Shown in pieces: positions 43,232-52,254 of a stretch of 64,000 nt of DNA (position 1 is its first letter; each line of letters begins with the position of its first letter). The stretch lies in the NCBI RefSeq assembly GCF_017301635.1, contig NZ_CP071091.1, positions 3,732,001 to 3,796,000 on the forward strand. Reading direction: 5' to 3'. The notes beneath the pieces were generated by a model, which saw only the letters and a list, made by a program, of their open reading frames with translations, was not told the DNA's origin and did no database searches. This stretch comes from Myxococcus landrumus (GTDB lineage: Bacteria; Myxococcota; Myxococcia; Myxococcales; Myxococcaceae). The position numbers and the translations under genes were made by a program.

Positions 43232-43580
43232 TCGTGCCTCCCAAGACAGCCTGCGAGTTGTGCGACATTTCAAGGATAGCACAGTAGGCAGCTTGAGCGG
43301 CTTGACGTCTCGGTGACCGAAACAACCTGTAACATGTGAGGCCCCGAGCCAACCTCTTCGGAGCCGGAGTCATCGGGCCCCAGCAATGCCTCTCAAACAC
43401 GGCGAACCGAACGCATTTCATGCCAAAACCTCCAGCATGCCGCGACCCACCGCACAGGGGCAGGAGCGACCTCCCTCTCTTCACGACAGGGGCCAATCCT
43501 GTTCTGGACACTCATCCGGGAGGCCCTCTCCGTCCAGTCATGCCAGACTGAGCGCCCCTTCTTCCCTTCGAGGCTCCATC
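43232..43580. other. Gene-free divergent interval
   Basis: About 350 bases separate the DUF6289-like gene (minus) from the metallopeptidase gene (plus). The interval should carry both promoters. Short open frames occur, but none has a ribosome site or natural composition. I see no repeat, hairpin with a T run, or RNA gene. Confidence 0.4.
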
Positions 43581-44921
43581 ATGACTCTTGCCCTTCCGCC
43601 GTACGTGGTCCGAGGGGTGCTGCTCGCGGCCATGGGCTGGGCCCTCTCGGGCTGCGATTCCTCCAGCGAGCCGGACCCGACGGACTACACGCACCCGCTG
43701 GCCGAGGGCACGCCCATCTGCGGTCGAGCGGACTTCGACACGATGTTCCCCTACGCCGTGCGCTCCGAGCGGCTCCCCGTCCTGGTCCACTATTACAAAG
43801 AGGTCGAACGCGAGACGGCGCTGCAGGTGCTGGCCGCGGTGGAGAGAGGCTGGGACTACCACGTCAACCAGCTCGGGATGCGGCCCGCACTGCTGGACCA
43901 TGGGGAGTGCGGACCCGACGAAGCGTTCGACGTCTTCGTGTGGAAGGGGCACCGCAGTTGTCTGGTCAACGTCCTGTCGGGTGAACCCAGCACGGCGTGG
44001 GATGACAGACGCGGCTTCATGGTCGTGGATGCCTGGGGGCCCTATGGCGGCTCGGAGCTCGAGGAGACGGTGGTCCACGAGATGGCGCACGCCTCGCAAG
44101 CAGCGGACGACTGGTTCGAGACACCCTTCACCTTCGAGATGTCCGCCGTCTTCACCGACCAGGTGTATGCGAATCGCTACATCAAGACCTACCTCGACGA
44201 CTTCCAGGCCCACCCGGACTGGGCGCTCGACTACTACGACAACTACAACACCTGGTACATGTATGGCTCATCCCTGTACCTGCTCTACCTGAAGGACCGC
44301 TTCTTCGACGGGCAGCCGCAATTCCTGTCACGGATGTGGCTGGGCTCCCGGAACCCGCCGAGCGCGGAGAACGACCCGTCACTGAACGAGCCGGACTTCG
44401 CGGACGCACTCGATGACCTGCTGGCGAGTCAAGGCTCCAGCTATGTCGACACCGTTCCGGAGTTCTCGCGCTGGCGCTGGTACACGGGGGACCACATCGA
44501 CGACCGGCACTTCCGCCACTTCCGCGACGGCCTGGAGAACCTCCGCGCCGCGAAGCTCGCGCTGACCGTGGACACGGAGGCGCGGCCCGGAACGCTGGCC
44601 ATCACCCGGGGCGCGCCGATGCTGCTGGGCAGCAGTTATCTCTCGCTGAGCAAGGGCCCGCAGACTCCGGACACCCTCTATGTGTCGCTGGAGGCTCCGT
44701 CCGACGCGCGGCGCCGCTTCGTGGTCCAGGCCGTGCCGGGGCTGACGCCCGACTCGGATGGCGAGACGCTGGACCTGGCATCCGGGCCCAAGCTCCTGCG
44801 CTTCGCTGGGGGCACGACTCGGACGCTCATCGTCACTGTCATGCCCACCGGGCCCTATGACCCGGACCTGCGGGACAACGACCGCTACCCCTTCTCCGTG
44901 GTCCTCTCCGCACAACCGTGA
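43581..44921 (+). CDS. HExxH metallopeptidase-like lipoprotein, 446 aa
   Basis: ATG 43581 has CGAGG upstream. The signal has lipobox ALSGC (Cys25). The catalytic motif VVHEMAHASQ (HEMAH) lies near residue 170, and a candidate third ligand Glu is in TFEMSAVFTDQVY, 21 residues after. This is a gluzincin-like layout that resembles the M6/M36 and myxobacterial putative-peptidase types. The C-terminal ~120 residues are a beta domain (KLALTVDTEARPGTLAITRG). The protein is exported and anchored by lipid. Substrate specificity is unknown. Annotation beyond 'zinc peptidase-like' would be speculative. Confidence 0.82.
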   Translation: MTLALPPYVVRGVLLAAMGWALSGCDSSSEPDPTDYTHPLAEGTPICGRADFDTMFPYAVRSERLPVLVHYYKEVERETALQVLAAVERGWDYHVNQLGMRPALLDHGECGPDEAFDVFVWKGHRSCLVNVLSGEPSTAWDDRRGFMVVDAWGPYGGSELEETVVHEMAHASQAADDWFETPFTFEMSAVFTDQVYANRYIKTYLDDFQAHPDWALDYYDNYNTWYMYGSSLYLLYLKDRFFDGQPQFLSRMWLGSRNPPSAENDPSLNEPDFADALDDLLASQGSSYVDTVPEFSRWRWYTGDHIDDRHFRHFRDGLENLRAAKLALTVDTEARPGTLAITRGAPMLLGSSYLSLSKGPQTPDTLYVSLEAPSDARRRFVVQAVPGLTPDSDGETLDLASGPKLLRFAGGTTRTLIVTVMPTGPYDPDLRDNDRYPFSVVLSAQP

Positions 44922-45069
44922 TGCATCTCGCGTGGGGCTCGAGGGCACGCCAAGGTCTCCGCCCGATGAGGCCCACAACCCCAATCGGGTGGCAGCTTCA
45001 GCAGACTTCAGGTACTCGGACCCTCGCGCTCCACCAGGGAGTGACTGGACAGCGAGCTTGGAGCCCTCC

Positions 45070-45966
45070 ATGACACGAACCCCGTCATTCACTTTTCACG
45101 AGTACCCCATCTGCGACGACGGCTGTGGTCCCTACGACATCGCGATGGGGGCGGACGGGGCCCTCTGGTTGACACTCATCCACCACGGCCAGATTGGTCG
45201 ACTGACGCCGACCGGGCACATCACGCGTTTTTCCGTCGAAGGTGCGAAGGGCCTCTCGCGAATCATCTCCGGCCCTGACGGCGCGTTGTGGTTCACCGAG
45301 TTCAAGAGCCACCGCGTCGGACGCATGACCCTGGATGGGAGGGTGAGCAGCTTCCCCATCCCCGGTGAGGGCGGTCCTTACGGAATCACTGGAGGCCCGG
45401 ACGGCGCTCTCTGGTTCACCCTGCTGAACAACGACCGCATCGGCAGACTCGCTCCCGACGGAGAGCTCCGCGAGTATCCTCTCCCCACCCAGGGTGGATA
45501 TCCGTCCGCCATCGTCACAGGCCCGGACGGCGCACTCTGGTTCACTCTCAACCAGACGAATGCCCTCGGCAGGATGACCCTGGATGGCACCGTCACCCTC
45601 TTCCCGCTCCCGACGCCCAGCGCGGCGCCCGTCGGCGCGACCGCCGGACCGGATGCCATCTGGTTCGTCGAGATCATCGCGGGCCAGATTGGCCGCATGG
45701 CCATGGACGGAACAGTGACGGAGTTTCCTCTGCCTCATCGCGATGCGAAGCCCCACGCCATCGTGGCTGGCATGGATGGGACGTTCTGGTTCACCGAATG
45801 GGGCGGCAACCGCGTTGGCCGCATCACCGGAACCGGAGCGATTCAGTTGTATGACCTTCCGACGCCCGCCTCCGAGCCGCACGGCCTGACCCTGGGCCCC
45901 GATGGCGCGATCTGGATTGCCTTGGAGAAGGGTCGAGTAGCCCGCTTGGAGCCGCTGCGTCAATGA
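45070..45966 (+). CDS. vgb: Virginiamycin B lyase (Vgb) family protein
   Basis: The protein has 298 residues, matching Vgb length (~295-299). It is a seven-bladed propeller made of repeats such as GPDGALWFTEFKSHRVGRMT. The catalytic residues known from Staphylococcus Vgb align by context: His229 in AKPHAIVAG, Glu269 and His271 in ASEPHGLTLGPDG, and a later Glu286. The family linearises streptogramin B antibiotics by ester-bond elimination with Mg2+. There is no signal peptide, so it is cytoplasmic. Chromosomal homologues in soil bacteria may be self-protection or ancestral. A hairpin at 46030-46052 follows. Confidence 0.9.
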   Translation: MTRTPSFTFHEYPICDDGCGPYDIAMGADGALWLTLIHHGQIGRLTPTGHITRFSVEGAKGLSRIISGPDGALWFTEFKSHRVGRMTLDGRVSSFPIPGEGGPYGITGGPDGALWFTLLNNDRIGRLAPDGELREYPLPTQGGYPSAIVTGPDGALWFTLNQTNALGRMTLDGTVTLFPLPTPSAAPVGATAGPDAIWFVEIIAGQIGRMAMDGTVTEFPLPHRDAKPHAIVAGMDGTFWFTEWGGNRVGRITGTGAIQLYDLPTPASEPHGLTLGPDGAIWIALEKGRVARLEPLRQ

Positions 45967-46029
45967 GGGAGGCCCAGAGCGGTTTTCGGTATCGGGGCAG
46001 GAGGGCAGGCAGGCGCTGAGCTGACCAGC

Positions 46030-46052
46030 GGGATGGTCTCGGGAGCCATCCC
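46030..46052 (+). terminator. Hairpin after the Vgb-like gene
   Basis: GGGATGG and CCATCCC form a perfect 7-bp stem with a 9-base loop, 64 bases past the stop at 45966. No T run follows, so confidence is moderate. Confidence 0.4.
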
Positions 46053-46073
46053 ACGGCATGCTCGTGCCGCGCC

Positions 46074-47903
46074 ATGTCGTCACCCTCCCCGTCCAGCCCC
46101 TCCGCCCCCGTCCCACAGACTCCCGCTGGAGGCACCTCCCCGGAGAGCGACGCGGTCCCCGAGGCGTCTCCACTGCGCCCTGGCATCCAGGCCGTGGTCG
46201 TCGTGCTGGCCGCCCTCGCCGTGTACATCCCCGCGCTGGGACTGGGCTTCGTCTATGACGACTTCCCGCTGGTGGAGGCCAATCCCTGGATTCGCTCTCC
46301 CGCCTGGCTGGGGGACATCTTCACGCAGCAGATCTTCGGCTTCATCCCGAACGCCGAGGGAAGCCAGGCCTTCTACCGCCCCCTCGTCCACGTCCTCCTG
46401 ATGGTCATCCACGGCGTGGCGGGGATGGCGACGTGGGCCTACCACCTCGCACCAGTCCTGCTGCATGCCACGGCCTCGCTGACGGTCTGGGCACTGGCGC
46501 GACGGATGGCCGCGGGCTCCACGGCCACGGCGCTCGCCGCGGGGCTGCTCTTCGCCGTCCACCCTGTCCACGTGGAAGCCGTGGCGTGGGTGAGCGCGCT
46601 CATGGATGTGTCCGCGGCGACAGCGGGACTCGGCATGCTGTGGCTGCTCACGTCGCGCCCCCTGTCGCCACTCCGCGCCGTGGCGGGGGCGGTGCTGTGG
46701 CTGGTGGCGGCGCTCTTCAAGGAGCCGGCGGTGCTGCTGCTGCCGATGCTGGCCGCGTGGGAGCTGATGGCGACAGGTCCAACGCACGCGGGGGTGTGGC
46801 GGGAGCGGGCCTTGCGCTTCGGGCCTCTCGGCGTCGCGGTGCTGCTCTATGCCGTGCTCCGGCTCAACGCGGTGGGCTGGGCCAGCGTGAACAGCGGCTG
46901 GGACACCGTTCCGCGGGGAATCGCCTTCCTCAACACCTTCCCCCTCCTGGCCCACCACGCGAGCCTCCTCCTGTGGCCCGCGGTGCTGAGCGTCTTCCAC
47001 CCGTTCGAGCCGGCGACGTCCGTGGTGGACGGGCGCGTGCTCGCCGGCGTCGCGGTGGCGCTGGGAATGGGCGCTGGGCTCGTCATGCTCCGACGGCGTG
47101 CACCGGCCGCGTGGCTGGGCCTCGCCTGGCTGGCGCTCCCCCTCCTGCCGGCACTCCACCTCCGCGCGCTGAGCGAGAGCGCGGTGGCGGAGCGATACCT
47201 GTACCTGCCCTCCGCTGGATTCTGTCTGCTCGCCGCCTTCGCCTGGGGAACGGTGGCGCGACTGGCTCGCCCCGCGGTCGCTTGGGCTTTCGGGCTGGCT
47301 GTCCTCCTCGGGGCCACCGCCCGGACTCAGGCGCAGGTCGGCACGTGGCAGAGCGACGTGACCCTGTGGGTGAACGCGGTGGAGTCCTCGCCCGTGGCGG
47401 TGACGCCGCTCGTCCAGCTCGGAGACGCCCTGCTGCGAGCGGGTGAGACGGAGGAGGCCATCCTCGCCCTGGAGCGCGCACGCGAGCTCAAGCCCGAGCA
47501 CCTGAACGCAGCGAACCAGCTCGCACGGGCGTATGTGGACGCGGGCCGGCCGGCCGAGGCTCGGGAGCTCATGAAGGCGGCGGTGCGAGCCCACCCGGAC
47601 GCCTCTGGGTTCCACTTCGTCCTGGGCCTCGCGCACAAGCGCCTGGGCGAGAAGGAAGCAGCCCTCGTGTCATTCCAGGAGGCGGCACGCCTGTCTCCTT
47701 CCTCAGGCGACGCACTGCTGGAGCTGGGCGAGGCCCTCGTCGCACTCGGCCGCGCGGCGGAGGCGCTGCCCCCGCTCGAGGAGGCGATGAAGCGGCTCGC
47801 GGATGCCTCGCGCGCGCACCGGGCGCTGGCCCAGGCCCACCGAGCGCTGAACCACGAGGACCAGGCCCGCGCGCACGAACGGAGCGCGCAGGGCAGTCCC
47901 TAG
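46074..47903 (+). CDS. TMTC-like multi-spanning membrane protein with C-terminal TPRs
   Basis: The protein has 609 residues. A Pro/Ser-rich cytoplasmic start is followed by about ten hydrophobic helices (first: AVVVVLAALAVYIPALGLGF). An acidic motif FVYDDFP follows the first helix and LFAVHPVHVEAVAWV appears in the membrane part, both typical of DUF1736/TMTC and related GT-C glycosyltransferase-like proteins. Residues ~425-600 carry at least four TPRs (TPLVQLGDALLRAGETEEAI, EAALVSFQEAARLSPSSGDA). Eukaryotic TMTC proteins transfer mannose to cadherins; bacterial homologues are mostly uncharacterised. Glycosylation is an inference. Confidence 0.85.
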   Translation: MSSPSPSSPSAPVPQTPAGGTSPESDAVPEASPLRPGIQAVVVVLAALAVYIPALGLGFVYDDFPLVEANPWIRSPAWLGDIFTQQIFGFIPNAEGSQAFYRPLVHVLLMVIHGVAGMATWAYHLAPVLLHATASLTVWALARRMAAGSTATALAAGLLFAVHPVHVEAVAWVSALMDVSAATAGLGMLWLLTSRPLSPLRAVAGAVLWLVAALFKEPAVLLLPMLAAWELMATGPTHAGVWRERALRFGPLGVAVLLYAVLRLNAVGWASVNSGWDTVPRGIAFLNTFPLLAHHASLLLWPAVLSVFHPFEPATSVVDGRVLAGVAVALGMGAGLVMLRRRAPAAWLGLAWLALPLLPALHLRALSESAVAERYLYLPSAGFCLLAAFAWGTVARLARPAVAWAFGLAVLLGATARTQAQVGTWQSDVTLWVNAVESSPVAVTPLVQLGDALLRAGETEEAILALERARELKPEHLNAANQLARAYVDAGRPAEARELMKAAVRAHPDASGFHFVLGLAHKRLGEKEAALVSFQEAARLSPSSGDALLELGEALVALGRAAEALPPLEEAMKRLADASRAHRALAQAHRALNHEDQARAHERSAQGSP

Positions 47904-47918
47904 GCGCTCCCTCGAGCG
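47901..47918. terminator. Hairpin between convergent TMTC-like and vWA genes
   Basis: GGCGCTC and GAGCGCC form a 7-bp stem with a 4-base loop. It is nested in a longer repeat (GCGCAGGG upstream, CCCTGCGC downstream) that overlaps the stop of the TMTC-like gene. Confidence 0.5.
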
Positions 47919-47994
47919 CCCTGCGCACCAACACGCCCCTCCGCTTCACCGGCTTGGAGTGGCCGCGTCGCCTGGTGTCCCGGGCGCATCCCGC

Positions 47995-50076
47995 TCAAGG
48001 CCCCGAGGGGGCACGGTCGAAGTCCATGCTCTTCACGGGAGCAAAGGATTCGAACGGGTCCTCGCGCCGGTCCAGGCCGCTGGCCTGACGGATGAGGGCA
48101 CCCAGCTCGCTCACATCCTCACGCTGCTTCAGGTCCGAGCCCATGCCGTCCCACAGCGCGAGCAGCGCGTCGTAGGTCAGCGGCCGCGTCCAGTACGAGC
48201 CGCGAAGCTTCTCCGCGAAGGCGGAGGCCACATAGGCCAGTCGCGTGGACTCCCCAGCCTGGGCGTAGCCCGGACGCAGCGAGGCCGAGTGCAGCGGTGT
48301 CGCCAGCTCCTTCGATGCCCCACCCTCTGGGGCCTTGTAGCGGATGCGCAGCGTGCCCAGCGTCCGGGAATCCTCACGCGGCTTCACCTCGTAGAGCGCG
48401 GTGACCGAGTGGCCTGCTCCCACCTCGCCCGCGTCCACGCGGTCATCACGAAACTGCTGCGCCGTCAGCGCGCGGTTCTCGTAGCCGAGCAGCCGGTACA
48501 GGGCCACCGCCTTCGGGTCGAACTCCACCTGGAGCTTCACATCCTTGGCCACCACCTGGAGCGTCCCGGTGAGGTTGCGCACGAAGACACGGTGCGCCTC
48601 CTTCAGCCCGTCCACGTAGGCGTAGTTCCCCTCGCCCACGTGGGCCAGCCGCTCCATCAGCACGTCGTTGTAGTTGCCCATGCCGAAGCCCACCGTGGAC
48701 AAGGTGATGCCTCGGGCCGCGAGGGACTTCACCTGGGCCCAGAGGCCCTCCGCGTCGGAGACGCCCACGTTCGCGACACCGTCCGAGCAGAGGATGACGC
48801 GGTTGATGCCACCCTCGCGCAGGTGCTCGACGGCGATGCGATAGCCCAGCGTCAGGCCCGCCTCGGCGTTGGTCGAGCCCTCGATGCGAAGGCCGTCGAT
48901 GGCGCTCAGCAGCCGCTCCTTCTCGAGCGCGCTCGTGGGCGGCAGCACCTGCCGGGCCTCCGAGCCATACACGACGAGCGACACCCGGTCCCGCTCGTCC
49001 AGCTCCATCACCAGCATGCGCAGGGCCTTCTTCACCAACCCCAGGCGGTTCTCCCCCTCCATGGAGCCGGACACGTCGATGACGAAGACGAGGTGACTGG
49101 ACTTGCGCTCGGCCGGGGGCACTTCGCGCGCCTTCACGCCGATGCGCAGCACCTGGTAGCCCGTGCGAACCGGAGAGGGAAAGCCCTCCACGTGGATGCC
49201 GAACGGGGCGTCCTTCGCGTCGTCGTAGCCGTAGTCGAAGCTGTTGACGAACTCCTCCACACGCACGGCACGCTCATCGGGCATGGCGTGGTGCTTCAGA
49301 TGGCTGCGCGCAAGCGAGTAGGAGGCCGTGTCCGTGTCCACGGAGAACGTGGAGAAGCGCTCCTTCGATGGGTTCACCGTGGGGTTCACCCCGTACCCCT
49401 TGAAGTACATCGCGTAGAAGTCCGCGCGGTGCAGCGGCTCGCGGCGAGGGGATGGTGTGGAGACCTCTTGCGAAGGAACAGGATGCAGCCGCAGCGTCAT
49501 CGACATGCCAGGCATCGCGGGGGAGACGTTGTACTGGGGCGCCGCCGCCACGACAGTGCTCTCCTCCGCGATGGACATACCGAAGGTGTCGGACTGGCCA
49601 CTCGGTCTCAGCTCGGCCAGTGCCTCGACGGCGGGGTCGTAACGGGAGGGTTGTATGCGCTTGATGAACTCCTGGTCCACGTTGACTCCCGTGGTCATAC
49701 AGCCCAAGCTGGGGGCACCGACCATCTCCACCGACTCCACGAACGACTCAGGGAGCAGCTCGATGTTGACGCGGATGGTGCGGTTGAGCCGCAGTTGCAC
49801 GTCCATGCGAGCGTAGGGCTTGTACTGCTCCTTCTCGAATCGAAGGGCGTACGTGCCCGGTGGTAGATGGGGGATGCGATACGCCCCCTTGGCGTCGGTG
49901 ACGACGGTCTGCTCTCCGGTGAGATTGGACGACGTCGCGGTGACCAGCACATCAGGCACGGGCTGACGGCTCCGGACATCGATGACCTTGCCCATGAGGG
50001 TGCTGCTCTGGGCGAGCGACTGGGAGGCCCACAGCAGCAGGAGCCCGCACAACATCCGGGAGACGACAGCGTCCAT
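47995..50076 (-). CDS. Exported vWA-domain protein with carboxypeptidase-regulatory-like domain
   Basis: The protein has 693 residues. Start ATG 50076 has GAGG 8 bases upstream. The signal peptide ends near SQSLAQ. Residues ~25-110 are a carboxypeptidase regulatory-like beta domain (GKVIDVRSRQPVPDVLVTAT, AYRIPHLPPGTYALRFEK). A short TonB-plug-like stretch follows (GVNVDQEFIKRIQPS). A YfbK-type N-terminal block lies at ~230-310 (STFSVDTDTASYSLARSHLK), and the vWA domain has an intact MIDAS DVSGS at 334-338. The C-terminal DUF3520-type region follows. It is periplasmic or surface-exposed, and metal-dependent adhesion is likely. The N-terminal fusion is unusual compared with plain YfbK proteins. 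Confidence 0.9.
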   Translation of the reverse strand: MDAVVSRMLCGLLLLWASQSLAQSSTLMGKVIDVRSRQPVPDVLVTATSSNLTGEQTVVTDAKGAYRIPHLPPGTYALRFEKEQYKPYARMDVQLRLNRTIRVNIELLPESFVESVEMVGAPSLGCMTTGVNVDQEFIKRIQPSRYDPAVEALAELRPSGQSDTFGMSIAEESTVVAAAPQYNVSPAMPGMSMTLRLHPVPSQEVSTPSPRREPLHRADFYAMYFKGYGVNPTVNPSKERFSTFSVDTDTASYSLARSHLKHHAMPDERAVRVEEFVNSFDYGYDDAKDAPFGIHVEGFPSPVRTGYQVLRIGVKAREVPPAERKSSHLVFVIDVSGSMEGENRLGLVKKALRMLVMELDERDRVSLVVYGSEARQVLPPTSALEKERLLSAIDGLRIEGSTNAEAGLTLGYRIAVEHLREGGINRVILCSDGVANVGVSDAEGLWAQVKSLAARGITLSTVGFGMGNYNDVLMERLAHVGEGNYAYVDGLKEAHRVFVRNLTGTLQVVAKDVKLQVEFDPKAVALYRLLGYENRALTAQQFRDDRVDAGEVGAGHSVTALYEVKPREDSRTLGTLRIRYKAPEGGASKELATPLHSASLRPGYAQAGESTRLAYVASAFAEKLRGSYWTRPLTYDALLALWDGMGSDLKQREDVSELGALIRQASGLDRREDPFESFAPVKSMDFDRAPSGP

Positions 50077-50182
50077 GAGGACCACCTCGAAACATCGAGA
50101 GGTCGCCATCTTCCAGACGGGCCGGAGCTCGCATCGCACACGAGGCTCCAGGTTCCATCATGGTTTCATCACGCCCTTCGCC

Positions 50183-50505
50183 TCAGGGCGAAGCGCTTCG
50201 TGGCTTCCCTCGCTTCGGCGGGAGGCTCGCGGTGAGCCCGGTGAACATCGTCTCCAGTCCGAACTCGAACTCCTCCTCGACATCGCGGCGGTCCTCCAGC
50301 CGCGCCAGCGCGCGCATCCGAGGGAAGTCCGCTTCGCTCAGGCGCTCATATGCGGGGGACGAGTCTTCGTCCGACCGGGTCGGCAGGTAGCTGGTCACCG
50401 AATGTCCGACCACGAACGCGAACACCACCTGGAACGAGCTCACCGCATCCCGGAGGGAGAACCCAGCCGCCATCAAGACGCCGAGCGACTGCTCGAGCTC
50501 GACCA
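50183..50505 (-). pseudogene. TetR-type regulator, C-terminal fragment
   Basis: The frame ending at 50183 reads ELEQSLGVLMAAGFSLRDAV, then VVFAFVVGHSVTSYLPT, ALARLEDRRDVEEEFEFGLE and TMFTGLTASLPPKRG. This is the ligand-binding C-terminal half of a TetR protein (TetR_C type). No helix-turn-helix half precedes it: to the right of ~50505 the sequence belongs to a different gene on the other strand. It is therefore a truncated relic at a rearrangement junction. Confidence 0.7.
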
Positions 50506-51158
50506 AATCTGCGTGTACAACCTGGTGCTGACGGGAGACCTCGACTCGGTCTGGGCGGGACAGAAGGACCTGGTCCAGGCGATGCCGGAGGAAGCCCGGG
50601 CCCTGAAGACGTGGTTGGATATCCGGGAGGCCTTGCTGGCCCGAGGCTACGTCCAGACCACGCTCACGAACTTCGAGCGAGCGGACATTGCCGGGAGCCC
50701 TCGACGGTTCACCTACGAGCTCGCGAGCGTCGACCCTGCCGCTCGGGATGGGATTGGCTTTGGCCCGGGAGCCCTCTCCACGTTCACGACGCGCGACCGC
50801 AAGAGCGCCTTCAAGTGGCGGAACATGGCCACGAGCGAGACGTTCACCGAGGTGATGAGCCTTGGGGAGAGCGCGGTCTCCGCCGCCTTCCACTACGGCG
50901 CGGTGGACTTGAGGCTGCTCCACCTCACCCGGAACCTGGCTCGCCTCCAGATGGACTTCTCCGCATACAACCGCTTCTTCGGAACGACCCCGTTCTCGGA
51001 CTTTCCGTCGCATTTCGAGCTGCTCATGGAGAAGCGACTCACGCCCGACGCCCATCGGCATGTTCTACGCCGACGCCATCGCGGGGTTGCCCTCCCACCA
51101 GCGCATCGCCGAGCTTCGCGCGGATGACGCGAAGGCCCATCGCCATCACATGGGCTGA
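50505..51158 (+). pseudogene. HemN/HemW-like radical SAM protein, C-terminal fragment with frameshift
   Basis: From ~50505 the plus strand reads ICVYNLVLTGDLDSVWAG, LDIREALLARGYVQTTLTNF and DGIGFGPGALSTFT. These are features of the C-terminal part of coproporphyrinogen-oxidase-like (HemN/HemW) radical SAM proteins. The CxxxCxxC N-terminal part is missing. Near 51045 the frame breaks; in the next frame PIGMFYADAIAGLPSHQRI runs to TGA 51156. The fragment abuts the TetR relic on the other strand, showing that two genes were cut and joined. It cannot be functional as it stands. Confidence 0.65.
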
Positions 51159-51189
51159 GCTCGGCGCCGCGTTCGGGAGCAGCTCCAGG

Positions 51190-52173
51190 TCAGGGGTGCT
51201 CGCTGTCGAGCATGCGCATCTGCTCGGCGCCATACCGCTCCCCCGAGAAGGCCACCCGTGACTCGAGGGCGGCGACATCCTCCCGGGAGAGTGGACGCGC
51301 CAGGGCGGTGAGCGCGTCCTCGAGCTGCGCGACGCGGCGCGCGCCGATGATGGGGACGAAGCCGGGCTGACGCGCGAGCACCCAGGCGATGGCGAGCTGC
51401 GCGGGGGACATGTCGCGCTCCCGGGCGAAGCGGTGCAACGCCTGCACCGAGGTCTCGTTCGTCTCGCGGTTCGCGCCACTGAAGCGCGGCAGCCACGCGC
51501 GGAAGTCACCCGAGGCCGCGGGCTTGCTGCCGGTGAGCAGTCCTCGCGAGAGCACGCCATAGAGCGTGGCGCAGACACCGAGCTCTCGCAGCGCGGGGAA
51601 GAGGCGGGTCTCCGGGCCCCGGCTGGCGAGCGAGTACTCCAGTTGCACGTCGACGATGGGGTGGATGCGCTGGGCGCGTCGCACCGTCTCCGCGCTGACC
51701 TCCGACAGGGCGATGTGCCGCACGTAGCCAGCCTTCACCAGGTCGGAGATGGCGCCGATGGTGTCCTCGATGGGGACGTTCGGGTCCAACCGGGCGGGCC
51801 GGTAGATGTCGATGACGTCGACGCCCAGCCGCTTGAGCGAATAGGCGGCGAAGTTCTTCACGGCCGCGGGGCGCAGGTCCATGCCTCCCCAGCCACCGTC
51901 GGGCGCCCGCATCGCACCGAACTTGACGGAGAGCTGGACGCGCTCGCGGCGTCCGGCGATGGCGCGGCCCACGAGCAGCTCGTTGTGGCCCATCCCGTAG
52001 AAGTCCCCGGTGTCGAGCAGCGTCACCCCCCGCTCCATGGCGGTGTGAATCGTGCGGAGGCTCTCCGCGTCGTCCGAGGCCCCATACATCCCGGACATGC
52101 CCATGCACCCCAACCCGAGCCGGAAGACTTCCGGCCCCGTGCTCCCCAGCTTCACCGTGTTCGTCGTGTCCAT
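51190..52173 (-). CDS. Aldo/keto reductase with altered catalytic histidine
   Basis: The protein has 327 residues. ATG 52173 has AGGAG 6 bases upstream and is preferred over 52179 and 52233. It is a TIM-barrel AKR with Asp and Tyr in LLDTGDFYGMGHNE, Lys in VQLSVKFGA and the C-terminal coenzyme loop FVPIIGARRVAQLEDAL. The usual DLYxxHRxDP motif reads DIYRPARLDP, placing Ala where the catalytic His normally lies, so kinetics or substrate class may differ. A LysR regulator is encoded divergently 81 bases away. Confidence 0.92.
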   Translation of the reverse strand: MDTTNTVKLGSTGPEVFRLGLGCMGMSGMYGASDDAESLRTIHTAMERGVTLLDTGDFYGMGHNELLVGRAIAGRRERVQLSVKFGAMRAPDGGWGGMDLRPAAVKNFAAYSLKRLGVDVIDIYRPARLDPNVPIEDTIGAISDLVKAGYVRHIALSEVSAETVRRAQRIHPIVDVQLEYSLASRGPETRLFPALRELGVCATLYGVLSRGLLTGSKPAASGDFRAWLPRFSGANRETNETSVQALHRFARERDMSPAQLAIAWVLARQPGFVPIIGARRVAQLEDALTALARPLSREDVAALESRVAFSGERYGAEQMRMLDSEHP

Positions 52174-52223
52174 GTGCATCTCCTGTTTCGTCGAGCCACG
52201 GGAAATGTCATGCATCGCCATTC

Positions 52224-52249
52224 TTGAATCCAATCAATAGGATGCATCC
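52224..52249. promoter_or_regulatory. Palindromes in the AKR/LysR divergent region
   Basis: TTGA-6N-TCAA (52224-52237) and the perfect palindrome GGATGCATCC (52240-52249) lie between the two start codons, close to the LysR start. They are candidate operator half-sites for the LysR regulator; no T-N11-A site is certain. Confidence 0.45.
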
Positions 52250-52254
52250 CTCAC

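Noticed and set aside
46080..47636. 518-residue open frame on the minus strand
   Set aside because: Antisense of the TMTC-like gene; low-complexity Arg/Gln/His composition.
47959..49866. 635-residue open frame on the plus strand
   Set aside because: Antisense shadow of the vWA protein gene.
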